Notes: generated by a model from the letters alone, not told the origin. A DNA stretch of 64,000 bases from Salvelinus alpinus (GCF_045679555.1 NC_092087.1:79415305-79479304); one strand, 5' to 3'. Positions 28,572-40,750 are shown, numbered from the stretch's first letter. Program-made: numbers and translations.

Positions 28572-31491
28572 ATGGCCGTGATGATTGGAATTGCTTTCAG
28601 GTATGTTTTTAATAGCCTTGATTTAGTTTGTTTCCCTTGTCCTTCAGGTAGCTATGTTTATAACATACATTCTTTTTCCTAAAGAGTTTCTTGGCTTTGT
28701 TGCCTGCTAATTGGAGGGATAACGTGTTCTACATCAGAAGGTGAGTTCATTTCAAATAACAGCTACGTAGTTCCATAACCTTCAAAGGCTGGCATTTATA
28801 TATATTTTTTTACCTAGGTGATTGGTCTCCTGCACTGGGTTCTAATGCAGCATGGCTCGATGCAGGATCACTTGGGTCTCTAGGATATGGCAATTATAAG
28901 TCTCCAAAATCTCAAATGCAAGCGCAACAGAAACATCCGGCCTCCATCCTGCGGAAGGAACTGGCCCCCATGTCCCAGCAAGTGAGATATCAAGCTCAAA
29001 TGCCCCAGAATCAACCAGCCACAGAACTTCAGAAGCAACAGACTGCCATGAACCAGCAAGTGTGGCATCCAGCTCAAATGCCGAAGCAACCGACCGCCGT
29101 GCCCCAGCAAGTGTGGCATCCAGCTCAAATGCCCCTGCAGCAGAAGCAAGTGTGGCATCCAGCTCAAATGCCCCTGCAGCAGAAGCAAGTGTGGCATCCA
29201 GCTCAAATGCCCGTGCAGCAGAAGCAACCGTCCGCCGTGCCCCAGCAAGTGTGGCATACAGCTCAAATGCTCCTGCAGCCGAAGCAACCGACCGCCGTGC
29301 CCCAGCAAGTGTGGCATCCAGCTCAAATGCCCCTGCAGCAGAAGCAACCGACCGCCGTGCCCCAGCAAGTGTGGCATCCAGCTCAAATGCAGCAGAAGCA
29401 ACCGACCGCCGTGCCCCAGCAAGTGTGGCATCCAGCTCAAATGCCCCTGCAGCAGAAGCAAGTGTGGCATCCAGCTCAAATGACCCTGCAGCAGAAGCAA
29501 GTGTGGCATCCAGCTCAAATGCCCCTGCAGCAGAAGCAACCGTCCGCCGTGCCCCAGCAAGTGTGGCATCCAGCTCAAATGCCCCTGCAGCAGAAGCAAC
29601 CGACCGCCGTACCCCAGCAAGTGTGGCATCCAGCTCAAATGCCCCTGCAGCAGAAGCAACCGACCGCCGTGCCCCAGCAAGTGTGGCATCCAGCTCAAAT
29701 GCCCCTGCAGCAGAAGCAACCGACCGCCGTGCCCCAGCAAGTGTGGCATCCAGCTCAAATGCCCCTGCAGCAGAAGCAACCGACCGCCGTGCCCCAGCAA
29801 GTGTGGCATCCAGCTCAAATGCCCCTGCAGCAGAAGCAACCGACCGCCGTGCCCCAGCAAGTGTGGCATCCAGCTCAAATGCCCCTGCAGCAGAAGCAAG
29901 TGTGGCATCCAGCTCAAATGACCCTGCAGCAGAAGCAAGTGTGGCATCCAGCTCAAATGCCCCTGCAGCAGAAGCAACCGTCCGCCGTGCCCCAGCAAGT
30001 GTGGCATCCAGCTCAAATGCCCCTGCAGCAGAAGCAACCGACCGCCGTGCCCCAGCAAGTGTGGCATCCAGCTCAAACGCCCCTGCAGCAGAAGCAACCG
30101 ACCGCCGTGCCCCAGCAAGTGTGGCATCCAGCTCAACCGCCCGTGCAGCAGAAGCAACCGACCGCCGTGCCCCAGCAAGTGTGCCATCCAGCTCAAATGC
30201 CCCTGCAGCAGAAGCAACCGACCGCCGTGCCCCAGCAAGTGTGGCATCCAGATCAAATGCCCCTGCAGCAGAAGCAACCCCCCACTGAACCTCAGAAGGA
30301 ACTGACGTCTATGCCCCAGCAAGTGTGGTATCGCGCTAAAATGCTCCAGCAGCAAAATCATCTGGCTGCCATGCCACAGATGCCTCTTCTCATGTGGCAT
30401 CCAGCTCAATTTCCCCAGCAGGAGCTGGCCGTCGAACCCCAGCAAGAGCTGGCGGTCGAACCCCAGCAAGTGAGGTATCCAGCTGAAATGCCCCAGCAGC
30501 TGAATCAACCGCCCACTGAACCTCAGAAGGAACTGACGTCTATGCCCCAGCAAGTGTGGTATCGCGCTAAAATGCTCCAGCAGCAAAATCATCTGGCTGC
30601 CATGCCACAGATGCCTCTTCTCATGTGGCATCCAGCTCAATTTCCCCAGCAGGAGCTGGCCGTCGAACCCCAGCAGCAGCAGGAGCTGGCCGTCGATTCC
30701 CAGCAGGAGCTGGCCGTCGAACCCCAGCAGGAGCTGGCGGTCGAACCCCAGCAAGTGAGGTATCCAGCTCAAATGCCCCAGCAGCTACTGAACCCCATTC
30801 CTCAGCAAGAATGGCATGTAGCTCAAATGCCCCTGCAGCAGAAGCAACTGGCCACTGAACCTCAGCAGAAGGAACCGACCGCCATGCCCCAGCTAGTGTG
30901 GTATCGAGCTAAAATGCTCCAGCAGCAAAATCATCTGGCCGCCATGCCACAAAAGCAACAGGCCTCCATTCCCCAGCAGCCTCCGCTCGTGTGGCATCCA
31001 GCTCAATTTCCCCAGCAGCAGAAGGAACTGGCCGTCGAAACCCAGCAGCAGAAGGGCCTGGCCATTGAACCCCAGCAAGTGAGCTATCCAGCCCAAATGC
31101 CCCAGCAGCAACCGAACTACATTCCTCAGCAATTATGGCATGTAGCCCAAATGCCCCAGCAGCAACTGGTCCCAATGTCTCAGCAGAAGCACTACGAAAG
31201 CACTGAAGATGGCGCCTCTAGTAATTCTCAGTTCCAAATCAGTTCCAAATCGCACTACGAGAATGGCAGAACTGTCTTCTCCCAAAACCGCTACACTCCT
31301 AGGGAGGCTATGCCTGTTGACAGTGGAAATGCTCCCAATGACAGTGATGTTGGCATATTTGAACCAAGCACATACCCACCACTAGTGAAGGATCCTACAA
31401 GGTAACATACAACTTTAATTTGGTCTTAACTTTGCTCTCTGAATTTGAAATCCTTTGTACTAACCATGTATCTGCCAACAGGAACATCTAA
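28572..31491 (+). CDS. Secreted Gln/Pro/Trp-rich tandem-repeat protein (copy A), intact, about 892 residues; function unknown
   Basis: I do not recognise this gene. Coding exons: 28572-28600, 28685-28740, 28818-31401 and 31482-31491, with matching GT/AG sites and phases 2, 1, 2. Exons 1-2 give a signal peptide (MAVMIGIAFR then VSWLCCLLIGGITCSTSE). Exon 3 starts GDWSPALGSNAAWLDAGSLG and then carries about 23 repeats of 20 residues, VWHPAQMPLQQKQPTAVPQQ, some shortened to 13 (VWHPAQMPLQQKQ). Degenerate repeats follow (VWYRAKMLQQQNHLAAMPQ; QQELAVEPQQ), then a non-repeat tail (SNSQFQISSKSHYENGRTVF to STYPPLVKDPTRNI). Cys is nearly absent after the signal. Intron phases argue against the SCPP (enamel) family, which it resembles in composition; a role in an egg coat or other extracellular matrix is possible but unproven. 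A 3' UTR intron (31520-31592) and AATAAA at 31660-31665 complete the gene. The -1/+1 and antisense frames through the repeats are also open but are not separate genes. Confidence 0.8.
29056..30290 (+). repeat. Coding 60-bp minisatellite, copy A
   Basis: About 23 units of 60 bp (or 39 bp), starting GTGTGGCATCCAGCTCAAAT. Many neighbouring units are identical at the DNA level. A higher-order period is visible: the variant unit with AATGACCCTGCAGCAG appears at about 29461 and again at 29899, 438 bp apart with the same following units. Unit lengths are multiples of three, so copy-number change keeps the frame. Confidence 0.97.
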
Positions 31492-31680
31492 TGGTGGATT
31501 CATCCTTTAGAAGCTGATGGTGAGACTTTTTTATTTATTGTCAAATTGATGACTTAAGATTCTGTAGCTGACACTGTTCTAATTTCTTTCAGGTTTCAGT
31601 CATGCTTTTGTTTTGACCAGGAAGTTGCTGTGTTCTTGCTACTCTTGCATGATTGAATCAATAAACAATTTTACTTTCCA
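31492..31680 (+). other. 3' UTR and polyadenylation site of the repeat-protein gene (copy A)
   Basis: After the stop at 31489-31491 the exon continues to 31519, a donor GTGAGA follows, and a final non-coding exon starts at 31593 after TTTCAG. AATAAA at 31660-31665 predicts cleavage about 15-25 bases later. Confidence 0.6.
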
Positions 31681-31885
31681 ATATCTAGTGTCTTTGCAGT
31701 ACTGAGGGTACTCTTGTGCTTGCTGATTTCAAACAGATGGTGTGGGTTACCAGTACAGTTGGCAGTAAAAGAATGTGGTTCAGTCTTCAAATAGCTGGTT
31801 TTTACCTTTGCTACTGGTTGTTCAAATTCCAAGTTTGGCTCTACATTAGTGTTGTCAAGTGGTGAAATGTCTGACCTTCCTCATA

Positions 31886-32976
31886 TTCATACTTTTGTAT
31901 GTTGACACCACTTCAAATTACTGATTTGGCATATCGACCACCCGTTGCTGAAGCGTATAAAATCGAGCACACAGCCGTGCAATCTCCATATTCAAACATT
32001 GGCAGTAGAAGGGCCTTGGTGAGCGCTCACTTTCAACGTGGCAGTCATAGGATGACACTTTTCCAAGTCAGTTTAGCATATTTCCACCCTGCTAAAGCAT
32101 CCCCGGTCAAGTAAATTTAATGTGATAGGCCACACAATCACACAACAGGGCTGTAGCGTGTAGTCATCTGTCCTCGGTTGCAACACTTAGCGTTCCAAAC
32201 TGCCTCTGGAAGCATTGTTAGCACCAGAACTGTTCCGGTGCTTCATGAAGAGTGTTTCAATAAACAGCTGCACAAGCCTACAATCAATATTTGCAATTCC
32301 ACTTGTCTGTGGGGGTGGGGTAAAGCTCGGCGATATTGGACTCAAGCGCAATGGAAATGGATTGTCTGGAGAGACTAATCACTCATCTGGCAGGAAAAAT
32401 CTGGGTTTCACTAATGCCAGGAGAACGCTACCTGCCCGACCATTGTGCCAACTTAAGTTTGTTGGTGGAATAAATGTCTGGGGTTGTTTATGATGGTTTG
32501 GGCTAGGCCCCTTAGTTCCAGTGAAGGGAAGTCTTAATGCTACAGCATACAATAACATACTAGACAATGCTGTGCTTCCAACTTTGTGACAACAGTTTGG
32601 GGGAAGGACCTTTCCTGTTTCTGTATGACAGTGCACAATGCAAGGTCCATACAGAAACGGTTTGCGATTGGTGTGGAACAATGACAGGCCTGGAAAGAGC
32701 CTTGAACTCAACCCTATCGAACACCTTTGGCATGAATTGGAATGCTGACTGCGAGCCAGGCCTAATCAACCAACATCAGTTTCTGACCTCATACTGTTGT
32801 GGCTGAATGAAAGCAAGTCCCCACAGATGTTCAAACAACTAGTGGAACGCCTTCCCAGAAGAGTGAAGGCTTTTATAGCTGCAATTGGGGGGAGCAAACT
32901 CCATATTAATGCCCATGATTTTGAAATTAGAGTTTCAACAAGCTGATGACCATAACTTTGGTCATGTAGTGCACTT
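31886..32976 (+). mobile_element. Degenerate Tc1-like transposon (copy A)
   Basis: Starts CATACTTTTGTATGTTGACA and ends near GGTCATGTAGTGCACTT. Plus-strand transposase remains are broken into short frames; the clearest parts are about 32580-32760 (GKSLELNPIEHLWHELEC type, last catalytic Glu) and 32820-32900 (ERLPRRVKAFIAAIGGSK type C terminus, by direct reading). Many frameshifts. The counterpart in copy B is 54534-55621. Confidence 0.8.
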
Positions 32977-33312
32977 TAGTTGTATTTATGTTGGCATGCA
33001 TTGTACACGGTGTTAACAATCCAGACTTATTCTTCATCAATCTGAGCCTTAGGGAGAGTACTAAGCTAAGATATGGAATTGTTTTAAACGTTCATACCAT
33101 GATCAATTAATGTATGAATTTTTGGTACACTTCAGGTATCAACATTTTATCACAATGTTTTGATAAAATATAGAATTTTGCCTTTGCTACTATAGCCCAC
33201 AAACACATTGAATAATGCCTTTTTATATATGGCAAAGGTTTGTTGTTGTCTCCAATATCTAGGTGGTGGCACATATTTAACCCTTTATGTATCACATTTT
33301 GCCACATACTGT

Positions 33313-33497
33313 ATGTCTGAAACCAGATGGTGAGTAATATATGGAATTAAGTAGTAACCAAAACAAGTGTTAAACAAATCAAAATATGTTTGGCATTCTT
33401 CAAAGTAGCCACCCTTTGCCTTGATGACAGCTTTGCACACTCTTGGCATTCTCTCAACCAGCTTCATGAGGTAGTCCCTTGGAATGCATTTCAATTA
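33313..33497 (-). mobile_element. Tc1-like terminal fragment (copy A)
   Basis: Contains TAGTAACCAAAACAAGTGTT, CAAAGTAGCCACCCTTTGCC and AACCAGCTTCATGAGGTAGT, the terminal region of the same Tc1 family as 14489-15658. No transposase remains. The piece is adjacent to, but not part of, the hAT element starting at 33971. Confidence 0.8.
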
Positions 33498-33970
33498 AAG
33501 AGAGTGACCCAGCACTTTTTTTTTTAATGCCAGCTCAAGTGGGCTTTCCACTTTCCTTTTGTATTTATTTAGTAATGGTGATAACATAATCACTCCGGAC
33601 AGACAACTAAAAACTCATCATATAAATGTTGCAGCAGCCTAGGCTACTCCTAAACAGAGATCTGGGATGAAAACGAGATGATTTTTCAGTCTGATCATAT
33701 AGGCTAATAATAGCAGCTGCGTGTTCAGCCTATGCGCCATGTCCATCTGGTCAGGGTAAACAAATTGGTAACGTTATGTATTTATAGTCCATTTGTGTGT
33801 CAGGAGAAAATGTGATTAAATTTGGTTTACATTCAAACTTGGGCTGGCCAGGCTGCCTATACGTTTTCAATCCAAAATGAGTAACTGGAATGAATCAACA
33901 TAATAGTGATGACAGATGTGAGTTAATGTTTAATTAGGCTTACCGTTGCATAGCTCTGCATGATGCAAAC

Positions 33971-36900
33971 AGGGCTGGCCCTCCCATTAGGCAAGATTAT
34001 GCTTCTGTCTTTTTGGCAATTGGTTGCCACCCTCCGGTGCCCCTGATCCGCTTCTAAACCGCCCGCACCCCAGCCACCAGCTCATAGCCATTGCTGCAGT
34101 TCCCGCTCCCACCCTTTTTTCTCCTCTCCCGAAGTTCACTCTTACTGTCTTTGGTAGCTATGGTGATGTGTGTGTTTTATATGGGATTATCCAACTGTGA
34201 AACATTAATAAAAAGGAGTTTGCCTATTCAATTATTGTATTGTCTTTTTGTTTGTGTGACAAGTTGGTGATTAAGGCAGTAGCCTAACCTATCCTGTTAA
34301 CGTTAGCTAGCTCATACTAGTAGATATCATCAGCTAAAAGTAAGCTACAGAGAGTTGAAACAAATGTGCTACCATGTCTAAGAGACAAAAATTAATGAAG
34401 CAGATAAAAAAAAATGAATAAGAAAAGAGGCACAATCTCCAAACCAAAGAAATTCGCTGCTGAAATTGATCAGCGTGCAGCAATGTCCATCAGCCGGTAT
34501 AGAGAACGACAAGCCTCCGGGGACAGGCGTTCATTCGCCGAGAGGGACGAGCCCCCTTTCGCTGGTTCTAGCAGTGAAGAGGGCAAACCGGAGGAGCCAT
34601 CCACTTCCACCAATGATGATAGCTCACTGGGTGAATAAGAACGGGTGGCCACACCTCCAAACAATGCTGGCGGAGACCCTACTATCTTGGACCCTGACTC
34701 AGATTCGTCGCACCCCATCCCAGTGACAGTGGTGCTGCTGCTAAATCCGACTCCCAGACAAAAAACATAAAAGATCCCTGTGATTGGCCAAAATATATGA
34801 ATGGCTCTTTACGGGATATGTTAGTGCAGGCTGGGCCACATCAGGATAAGGAGGGGAATTTCCCAAGAGATGAGGGGCAACGAAAATGTTCGGTGGCCCA
34901 CTACAATAGGAGGATGGCGAGTGGAGAGACCAAGGCTTGTCTATTCCAAGCAAAACGATGCAGCCTTCTGTTTTTGCTGCAAACTTTTTTCACACTAGTG
35001 GAAGAATCTGGAAGAATCTGTGCCACCGCCTCAGCTCGCATGAGAAGTCGCATGACCACCTAGATAGTTTCCATAGGTGGAAGGAGCTGGAGATCAGGCT
35101 GCTGTACAAGCAAACTATCGATGCCCAAGCCCAACGGGCTATTGACGGAGAGACTACCAACTGGCAGCAGCTGATACGATTAATGGCCACCCAGAATATT
35201 GCGCTACGTGGGACCACCGACTGGCTGAACAAGCCAAATAATGGGAACATTCTGAAGTTTGTGGAAATGCTGGGTATCTTTGATGGAATCATGAAGAAGC
35301 ATGTAAGGAGAGTACAGCCCAAAGACACACGTGTGAACTACCTTGGTAAAAGAATCCAGAACGAAATCATTGACATGCTGGCAGAAGAGTTCCAGCAGAC
35401 AGTGTGCAGTGAGCTAAAAGCAGACAGATATGTTTCTATAATTTTGGTCTGCACACCAGACAAGAGCAAAACAGATCAGATGACTACAGTGGTGCATTTT
35501 GTTTCAACCGAGGATGATGGGTCAGTGCGCACGAGAGAGCACTTCCTGGAGTTTAGTGAACTACTTGACGCAACGGGGTGGGCATGACAGAGTTGCTCAT
35601 CTCAAAACTACAGAAACATGGCATCGTCATCATGAACATGAGAGGGCAGGGGTATGACAACGGGGCAAATATGCGGGGGAGGCACAGCGGAGTTCAAAAG
35701 AGAGTGCATAATATCAATACAAGGGCATTTTTTTGTGCCATGGAGCACGCACTCACTGAATCTGGTTCTCTCTGATGCATTATCGTGTTGCTTGTAGGCA
35801 GCTGAGTTTTTTAACACCATCCAAGAGATTTCAACATTTTTATCTGGAGCTACACACAGCTGTGACGTGCTGAAAGAGCACGTGAAAGAAGGACTCCCCT
35901 CAGCACCATGAGATGGGAGAGCCGGGTGGAGGCTGTGAAACCTGTGCAATACCAACTCGGGGAGAATTATGATGCCCTGTGCTAAAACAAGGTTGGAGGC
36001 AAACAGCATTGCCGCCAAGATGAACAAATTTGGCTTCATGCGCGCAGTGGTCGTTTGGTATGACACATTGTTCAAAGTGAAAATCACCAGAAAGAGTTTG
36101 CAGGTGGTGGGTTTGAACCTTTCACAAGCAGTGGCTCAACTGAACTCAACCAGGGTATTCCTCCAAGACTACCACTCCGATGCAGCTTTCACTGGCGCAT
36201 TAGCAAGCGCAAATGATTTGGCAGAGGAGATGTGTATTGGGCCCTGTTTCCGAGTGCAGCCCATTGGCCGTCCCAGGAAGAAGAGGAGTCTGTTTGGCTA
36301 CGAGGGAGAGGATGAGCCTGTGACTGACCCTCAGCAGAAATTCGAAGTACATTTCTTTAATCAGTTTCTTGATTCTGCTATTCAGTCCGTCAACGAGGGC
36401 TTTACGCAGCTCGAAGAGCACAGCAGTGTTTTCAGCATCCTGTACAACACCCCACCGTCAAGGACATGGACACTGTAGTGCTTACCAGGGACTCCGCAAC
36501 ACTCGAGAGGGCCCTTACGTACGGGGATTCCAGGGACATCGACACAAAAGAGCTGTGTAATGAGCTCAAAGTCTTGAACAGGAGACTGGTCAGTGAGGCA
36601 AAACCACTCGATGCATTGGAGTATATATCCAGACACCAAATGGCCTCCTTGTATCTCAATGCCTATGTTGCCCTGAGAGTTCTTCACACTCCCCGTGACA
36701 GTGGCAAGGGGAGAGCACACATTCTCCAAGCACAAACTACCTGAACTCTACTATGAATCAAGAGACTCAATGGACTCGCCACCATATCAATTGATCATGA
36801 ATTGTCTTACAAAATCAACCTCCAACAAGCAGTGCATGCGTTTGCTTCCAGGATGGCCATGTGAGTCAACTTGTCTTGAAGGGAAGCGTTGTTCATACAC

Positions 36901-38621
36901 TCATATTCATTCTATCACTGAGTCATTTATTAAGATTAATTATTTATCGCCTGTTTACTTTGTATACATATATTTTCAAATAGACTACATCCTAATCTCT
37001 CTCTCTGTCTCTCTCTCTCTTCCTGTCTCTCGCTCTCTCTTCCTTTGTCGCTCTCTCTCTCACACTCACTCTCTCCATTTGATTTCAGGACCATGGACAG
37101 CTAGAAAGAAAACATCGCTGACTGCAATGTAGCTCAACAGCAGAGGAAAGAGGCCACTCTATGCGGGCCACAAATTAAAGAAATGCTGAAACTGATGTTG
37201 GACAATCAAATTCAATATGTAAATAAAATACATTTGTTAAGGCTGGGTCATTGACATTATTTTACACTGCTCCAACAAATGAGGCACTTGCTTCCAAAGC
37301 TCAAATGATCTGACTCTTTTTTACAGTTCTACAGGAATATTAAATGATATGTGAAATAAAAGTGTAATTTTATTGTGTCGTGTCATGTGTGATAACAGGT
37401 GGCATATTTTTTTGTAAGAAACTCGGTTTCCTCATATAGGCAGTTGGCTGCATAGTGATTGCAACATTGTAACTTTCCGGTAAGGGACCTCCTATATGTG
37501 CACTCGAGCACCAATCATCGAATTACACATATAACTGGAACCTATTTCTTCCTATTCAAAAAAATATGTGGTGAGCCTACCTGTTTGACAGACGTAATTG
37601 TGCTATCCATAGATGTCGGTATAGCCAAATCCTCTAATACTGTCGCATGTACTCCTTATATAACTCCGTGAAGGGTTTGGTGTATTTGGTTAAAACCAGG
37701 GCTCGAATTGAGTGAGGGTATCCCATACCCTTTGTTAAAGAAAAGGGTATCTACTGTTTGCTTTAAATGTAGAAAAAACTACACACAAGGAATCCAGATT
37801 ATATAAAGCGTTCTATAACAATGCTTAACTCTGTGATACCTTATGGTAGAAACAAGCTTTCAAATGCCTGCAAAAGAGGTGACTCCGATGCATATGAGGA
37901 TGTATTGATTCCTCTCTATGCCATTCTGAAGCTGAGCTGCAGCCTATAATATTCGATGAGCTATTCTGTCCCTATTAAAAAAAAGATGTTTGTTTGAACC
38001 CAGGAAGCTTTTAGGGAAGCACTTCTGTTGTTGGGTTGTACAACGGACAAGTAGCCAGCAGTGGAAGCTTACATTTTTCTGCATCGGTGGAGCCTCTGTC
38101 TGGGTGGAAAGGTAACTTTTGAAAGTCTATGTCTAAGATGTAATTATTTGCAAACAGCATTGCAAACAAGACACTCTGGTTAGACGTTGGATAAATGGTA
38201 AATTTGCTTAGTTCTCTGTCCATTCTTCCCTGAAACTTCTATTTTCATTATCCACCTTTCTTTTGAGACTTTTTCAGCACGACATTTTCTCTTGATTTCA
38301 AGCTGTTTTTCCCCAATCCCCTCATAAAGAGTTCATCTCACTAATGTAATAGCGACATTGGTGATTTTATCAATGTAATCATTAGGCTATGTTATTGACA
38401 TTGAATTGATTATATAGCCTACTAACCAGATCTGTTAAAAATGTTGTTTAATTTGTAGAATATGCCTATGAATTGGGCTGCTATTATGTTCTGTTCCTGC
38501 GACTTTTAGCTTTAAAAAACCTATTGCTGACCCCCTGCTGTACATAGTTTAGCGGGGATAGGTGGGGGGTCGGCAGTTTTTTGTCTTGCCTAGGGCAGCA
38601 CAACGTCGAGGGCTGGCCCTG
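33971..38621 (+). mobile_element. hAT transposon with ZMYM1/DUF4371-like transposase, complete ends (copy A)
   Basis: 4,651 bp. Left end CAGGGCTGGCCCTCCCATTA and right end reading CAGGGCCAGCCCTCGACG on the other strand form imperfect inverted repeats; GGCAAG modules follow each. Flanks GATGCAAA (33963-33970) and AATGCAAA (38622-38629) agree at 7 of 8 bases, the 8-bp duplication of hAT elements. The transposase gene (34374-36864) is broken. A CT-rich tract lies at 36995-37080. The right 0.6 kb (38020-38621) is missing from copy B. Confidence 0.85.
34374..36864 (+). pseudogene. ZMYM1/DUF4371-like hAT transposase pseudogene (copy A)
   Basis: Domains in order: a disordered acidic N terminus (FAERDEPPFAGSSSEEGKPE); a TTF/MYM-type zinc-binding region with GNFPRDEGQRKCSVAHYNRR and NDAAFCFCCKLF; a DUF4371 domain (NIALRGTTDWLNKPNNGNIL; KADRYVSIILVCTPDKSKTD; VIMNMRGQGYDNGANMRG); and a C-terminal hAT dimerisation region (ISRHQMASLYLNAYVALRVL; HTFSKHKLPELYY). 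Stops and frameshifts occur at several points: TAA in SSLGE at 34636-34638, frame changes near 34720, 34960, 35580 and 36690. Not functional. The reading 34937-35587 (216 residues) is its longest intact piece. Confidence 0.85.
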
Positions 38622-39054
38622 AATGCAAACATGCATATAGCAAGCTCAGCCCTGTGAGTTCTGTTGTCTATCAGTTGTTGTCTCTTTGTCTGGGTCGAGG
38701 AAACCCCCCTCTTAATCTAGTCTAAATATAATGAATATGAACAAATATAAGGTTACTGCAGTTTGACAGGGCTTTCATCCCCCCAGGGCCAGTTTTCTTC
38801 AGGAGTTTTTTAAAACCATTTGACTTGATTAGAAAAAACTGGTCCCATCATAGCCCATATAAAACCCTTTTACAACTGATTAGTCACTGTCATACCTTAT
38901 AGGGTCAAGCATTTTCCTGGTAATGTTAAGGTGACACCAGTCTGCTTGCAGTTGTCAGTTATCGTCAGGTATGTGGATGATCAGGGCTTTATTCAGGAAC
39001 GTTTCTTGGGCTACTTTCTCTCACTCTGACAGAGCTCTATATTTCCTCTGGAGG
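38622..39054. other. Unassigned spacer after the hAT element
   Basis: No exon or named repeat seen. The sequence lies outside both duplicated copies. Confidence 0.35.
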
Positions 39055-39400
39055 TCCATCTCTGCAGCACTCCACCAATCAGGGCTTTATGGTAGAGTGG
39101 CGAGGTGGAAGCCTCTCCTCAGTAAAGACACATCACAGCCGGCCAAAAAACACCTAAAGACTCTAAAACCACGAGAACAAGATTCTCTGGTCTGATTAAA
39201 CCAAGATTGAACTCTTTGGCTTGAATGCCAAGCGTCACGTCTGGAGGAAACCTGGCACCATTGAGTGGCCCAGCCATAGCCCGGACTTGAACCCGATCAA
39301 ACATCTCTGGAGAGACCTGAAAATAGCTGTGCAGCAACGCTCCACATCCAACCTGACAGAGCTTGAGAGGATCTGCAGAGAGGAATGGTACAAACTTTCA
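39055..39400 (+). mobile_element. Internally deleted Tc1-like fragment
   Basis: TCTCTGCAGCACTCCACCAA through ACCAAGATTGAACTCTTTGG joins directly to GAGTGGCCCAGCCATAGCCC, so the first catalytic region is fused to the last ([20 protein letters not shown] type by reading), with the middle lost. It is the same family as 11889-13386 and lacks both ends. Confidence 0.85.
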
Positions 39401-39767
39401 TTAGTAAATCATTATTATAACGCAAATGAAACCTAGAGTTCGGTTTATATAGCCATGGGGGAATGAAAAAAGTTTTGTATGTATTTGGTTGTGAAGATCT
39501 TAGATTACATGTAAAAAAAACCGACTCAATAAAAAATATAAAAGGAATACTAAAATAGCCAATGTATCGTCATGTTGTATACATCATAACCCGAGGGGGG
39601 TCGAAATTGTTGTTCAAATGTTGCATGTACACTTTTTAGTATCTAGATATTGTGTTATATGTTAGAATGTCTAATTAACAACTATATTGTATACATTAAT
39701 AATATTGTTTTGTCAGAAATATATAAATATAATGATAAATATCATCTCTTCAGTGGGTCATATGATT
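39401..39767. other. AT-rich spacer
   Basis: About 370 bp with A- and T-rich runs and no recognisable feature. Confidence 0.35.
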
Positions 39768-40345
39768 GAGTGTAGTCTGGCCCAGGAGTGTGAAGGTGAA
39801 CGGAAAGGCTCTGGAGCAACGAACCGCCCTTGCTGTCTCTGCCTGGCCGGTTCCCCTCTCTCCATTGGGATTCTCTGCCTCTAACCCTATTACAGGGGCT
39901 GAGTCACTGGCTTACTAGTGCTCTTCCATGCCGTCCCTAGGAGGGGTGCGTCTCTTGAGTGGGTTGAGTCACTGACGTGATCTTCCTGTCTGGGTTGGCG
40001 CCCCTCCTTGGGTTGTGCCGTGGCGGAGATCTTTGTGGGCTATACTCGACCTTGTCTCAGGATGGTAAGTTGGTGGTTGAAGGTATCCCTCTAGTGGTGT
40101 GGGGGCTGTGCTTTGGCAAAGTGGGTGGGGTTATATCCTGCCTGTTTGGCCCTGTCCGGGGGTATCATCGGATGGGGCCACAGTGTCCCCTGACCCCTCC
40201 TGTCTGAGCCTCCAGTATTTATGCTGCAGTAGTTTATGTGTCGGGGTGCTAGGGTCAGTCTGTTATATCTGGAGTACTTCTCCTGTCTTATCCGGTGTCC
40301 TGTGTGAATTTAAGTATGCTCTCTCTCCTTGGGGGGGGGGGGGGG
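39768..40345 (+). mobile_element. LINE 3' UTR fragment ending in a G run
   Basis: Begins TAGTCTGGCCCAGGAGTGTG and passes through GGGTTGTGCCGTGGCGGAGA and TTAAGTATGCTCTCTC, a 3' UTR sequence very common after salmonid L2-type LINEs. It ends at a homopolymer G run (40332-40345). The open frames at 39977 and 40099 are not genes. Confidence 0.6.
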
Positions 40346-40355
40346 AGTCACGTAC

Positions 40356-40750
40356 TGTCACGTTCTGACCCTAGTTCTTTTGTTATTTCTTTGTTTCAGT
40401 GTGGTCAGGGCGTGAGTTGGGTGGGTTATCTATGTTCGTTTTTCTATGTTTTTTTTTTTTAGTTTGGCCTGGTATGATTCTCAATCAGAGGCAGATGTCG
40501 TTAGTTGTCTCTGATTTAGAATCATACTTAGGTAGCCTTTTCCACCTGGGTTTTGTGGGTGGTTATTTTCCGTTTCAGTGTTTTCACCATTCGGGACTGT
40601 TTCGGATTTCATTTTGTTTCACTTTGTTAGTTTGTCTTTTGTCGTATTCATTCTCATTAAAAGACATTATGGATACGTACCACGCTGCGCATTGGTCTGA
40701 CATTTCTTCTCCCAACGAAGAACGTTACATGAATACATGGAAAACTAAGT
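40356..40750 (+). repeat. LTR-like dispersed repeat, plus orientation
   Basis: Starts TGTCACGTTCTGACCCTAGT and includes GTGGTCAGGGCGTGAGTTGG and TTTGGCCTGGTATGATTCTC. A related copy in the opposite orientation is at 41385-41700. The class (LTR or non-autonomous) is uncertain; the 135-residue frame at 40399 is not supported as a gene. Confidence 0.55.

Noticed and set aside
29062-30288. 408-residue plus-strand frame (SSSNAPAAEATDRRAP repeats) in copy A as a separate overlapping gene
   Set aside because: In copy A nothing links it to a start codon or signal peptide; it opens on a GTG inside the repeats. It matters only as the frame reached in copy B.
28880-30772. 630-residue open frame on the minus strand across the repeat array (and 51914-53779 in copy B)
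   Set aside because: It is the shadow of a 60-bp tandem unit that lacks stops in several frames. It has no splice structure, signal or tail of its own, and the sense-strand gene explains the sequence.
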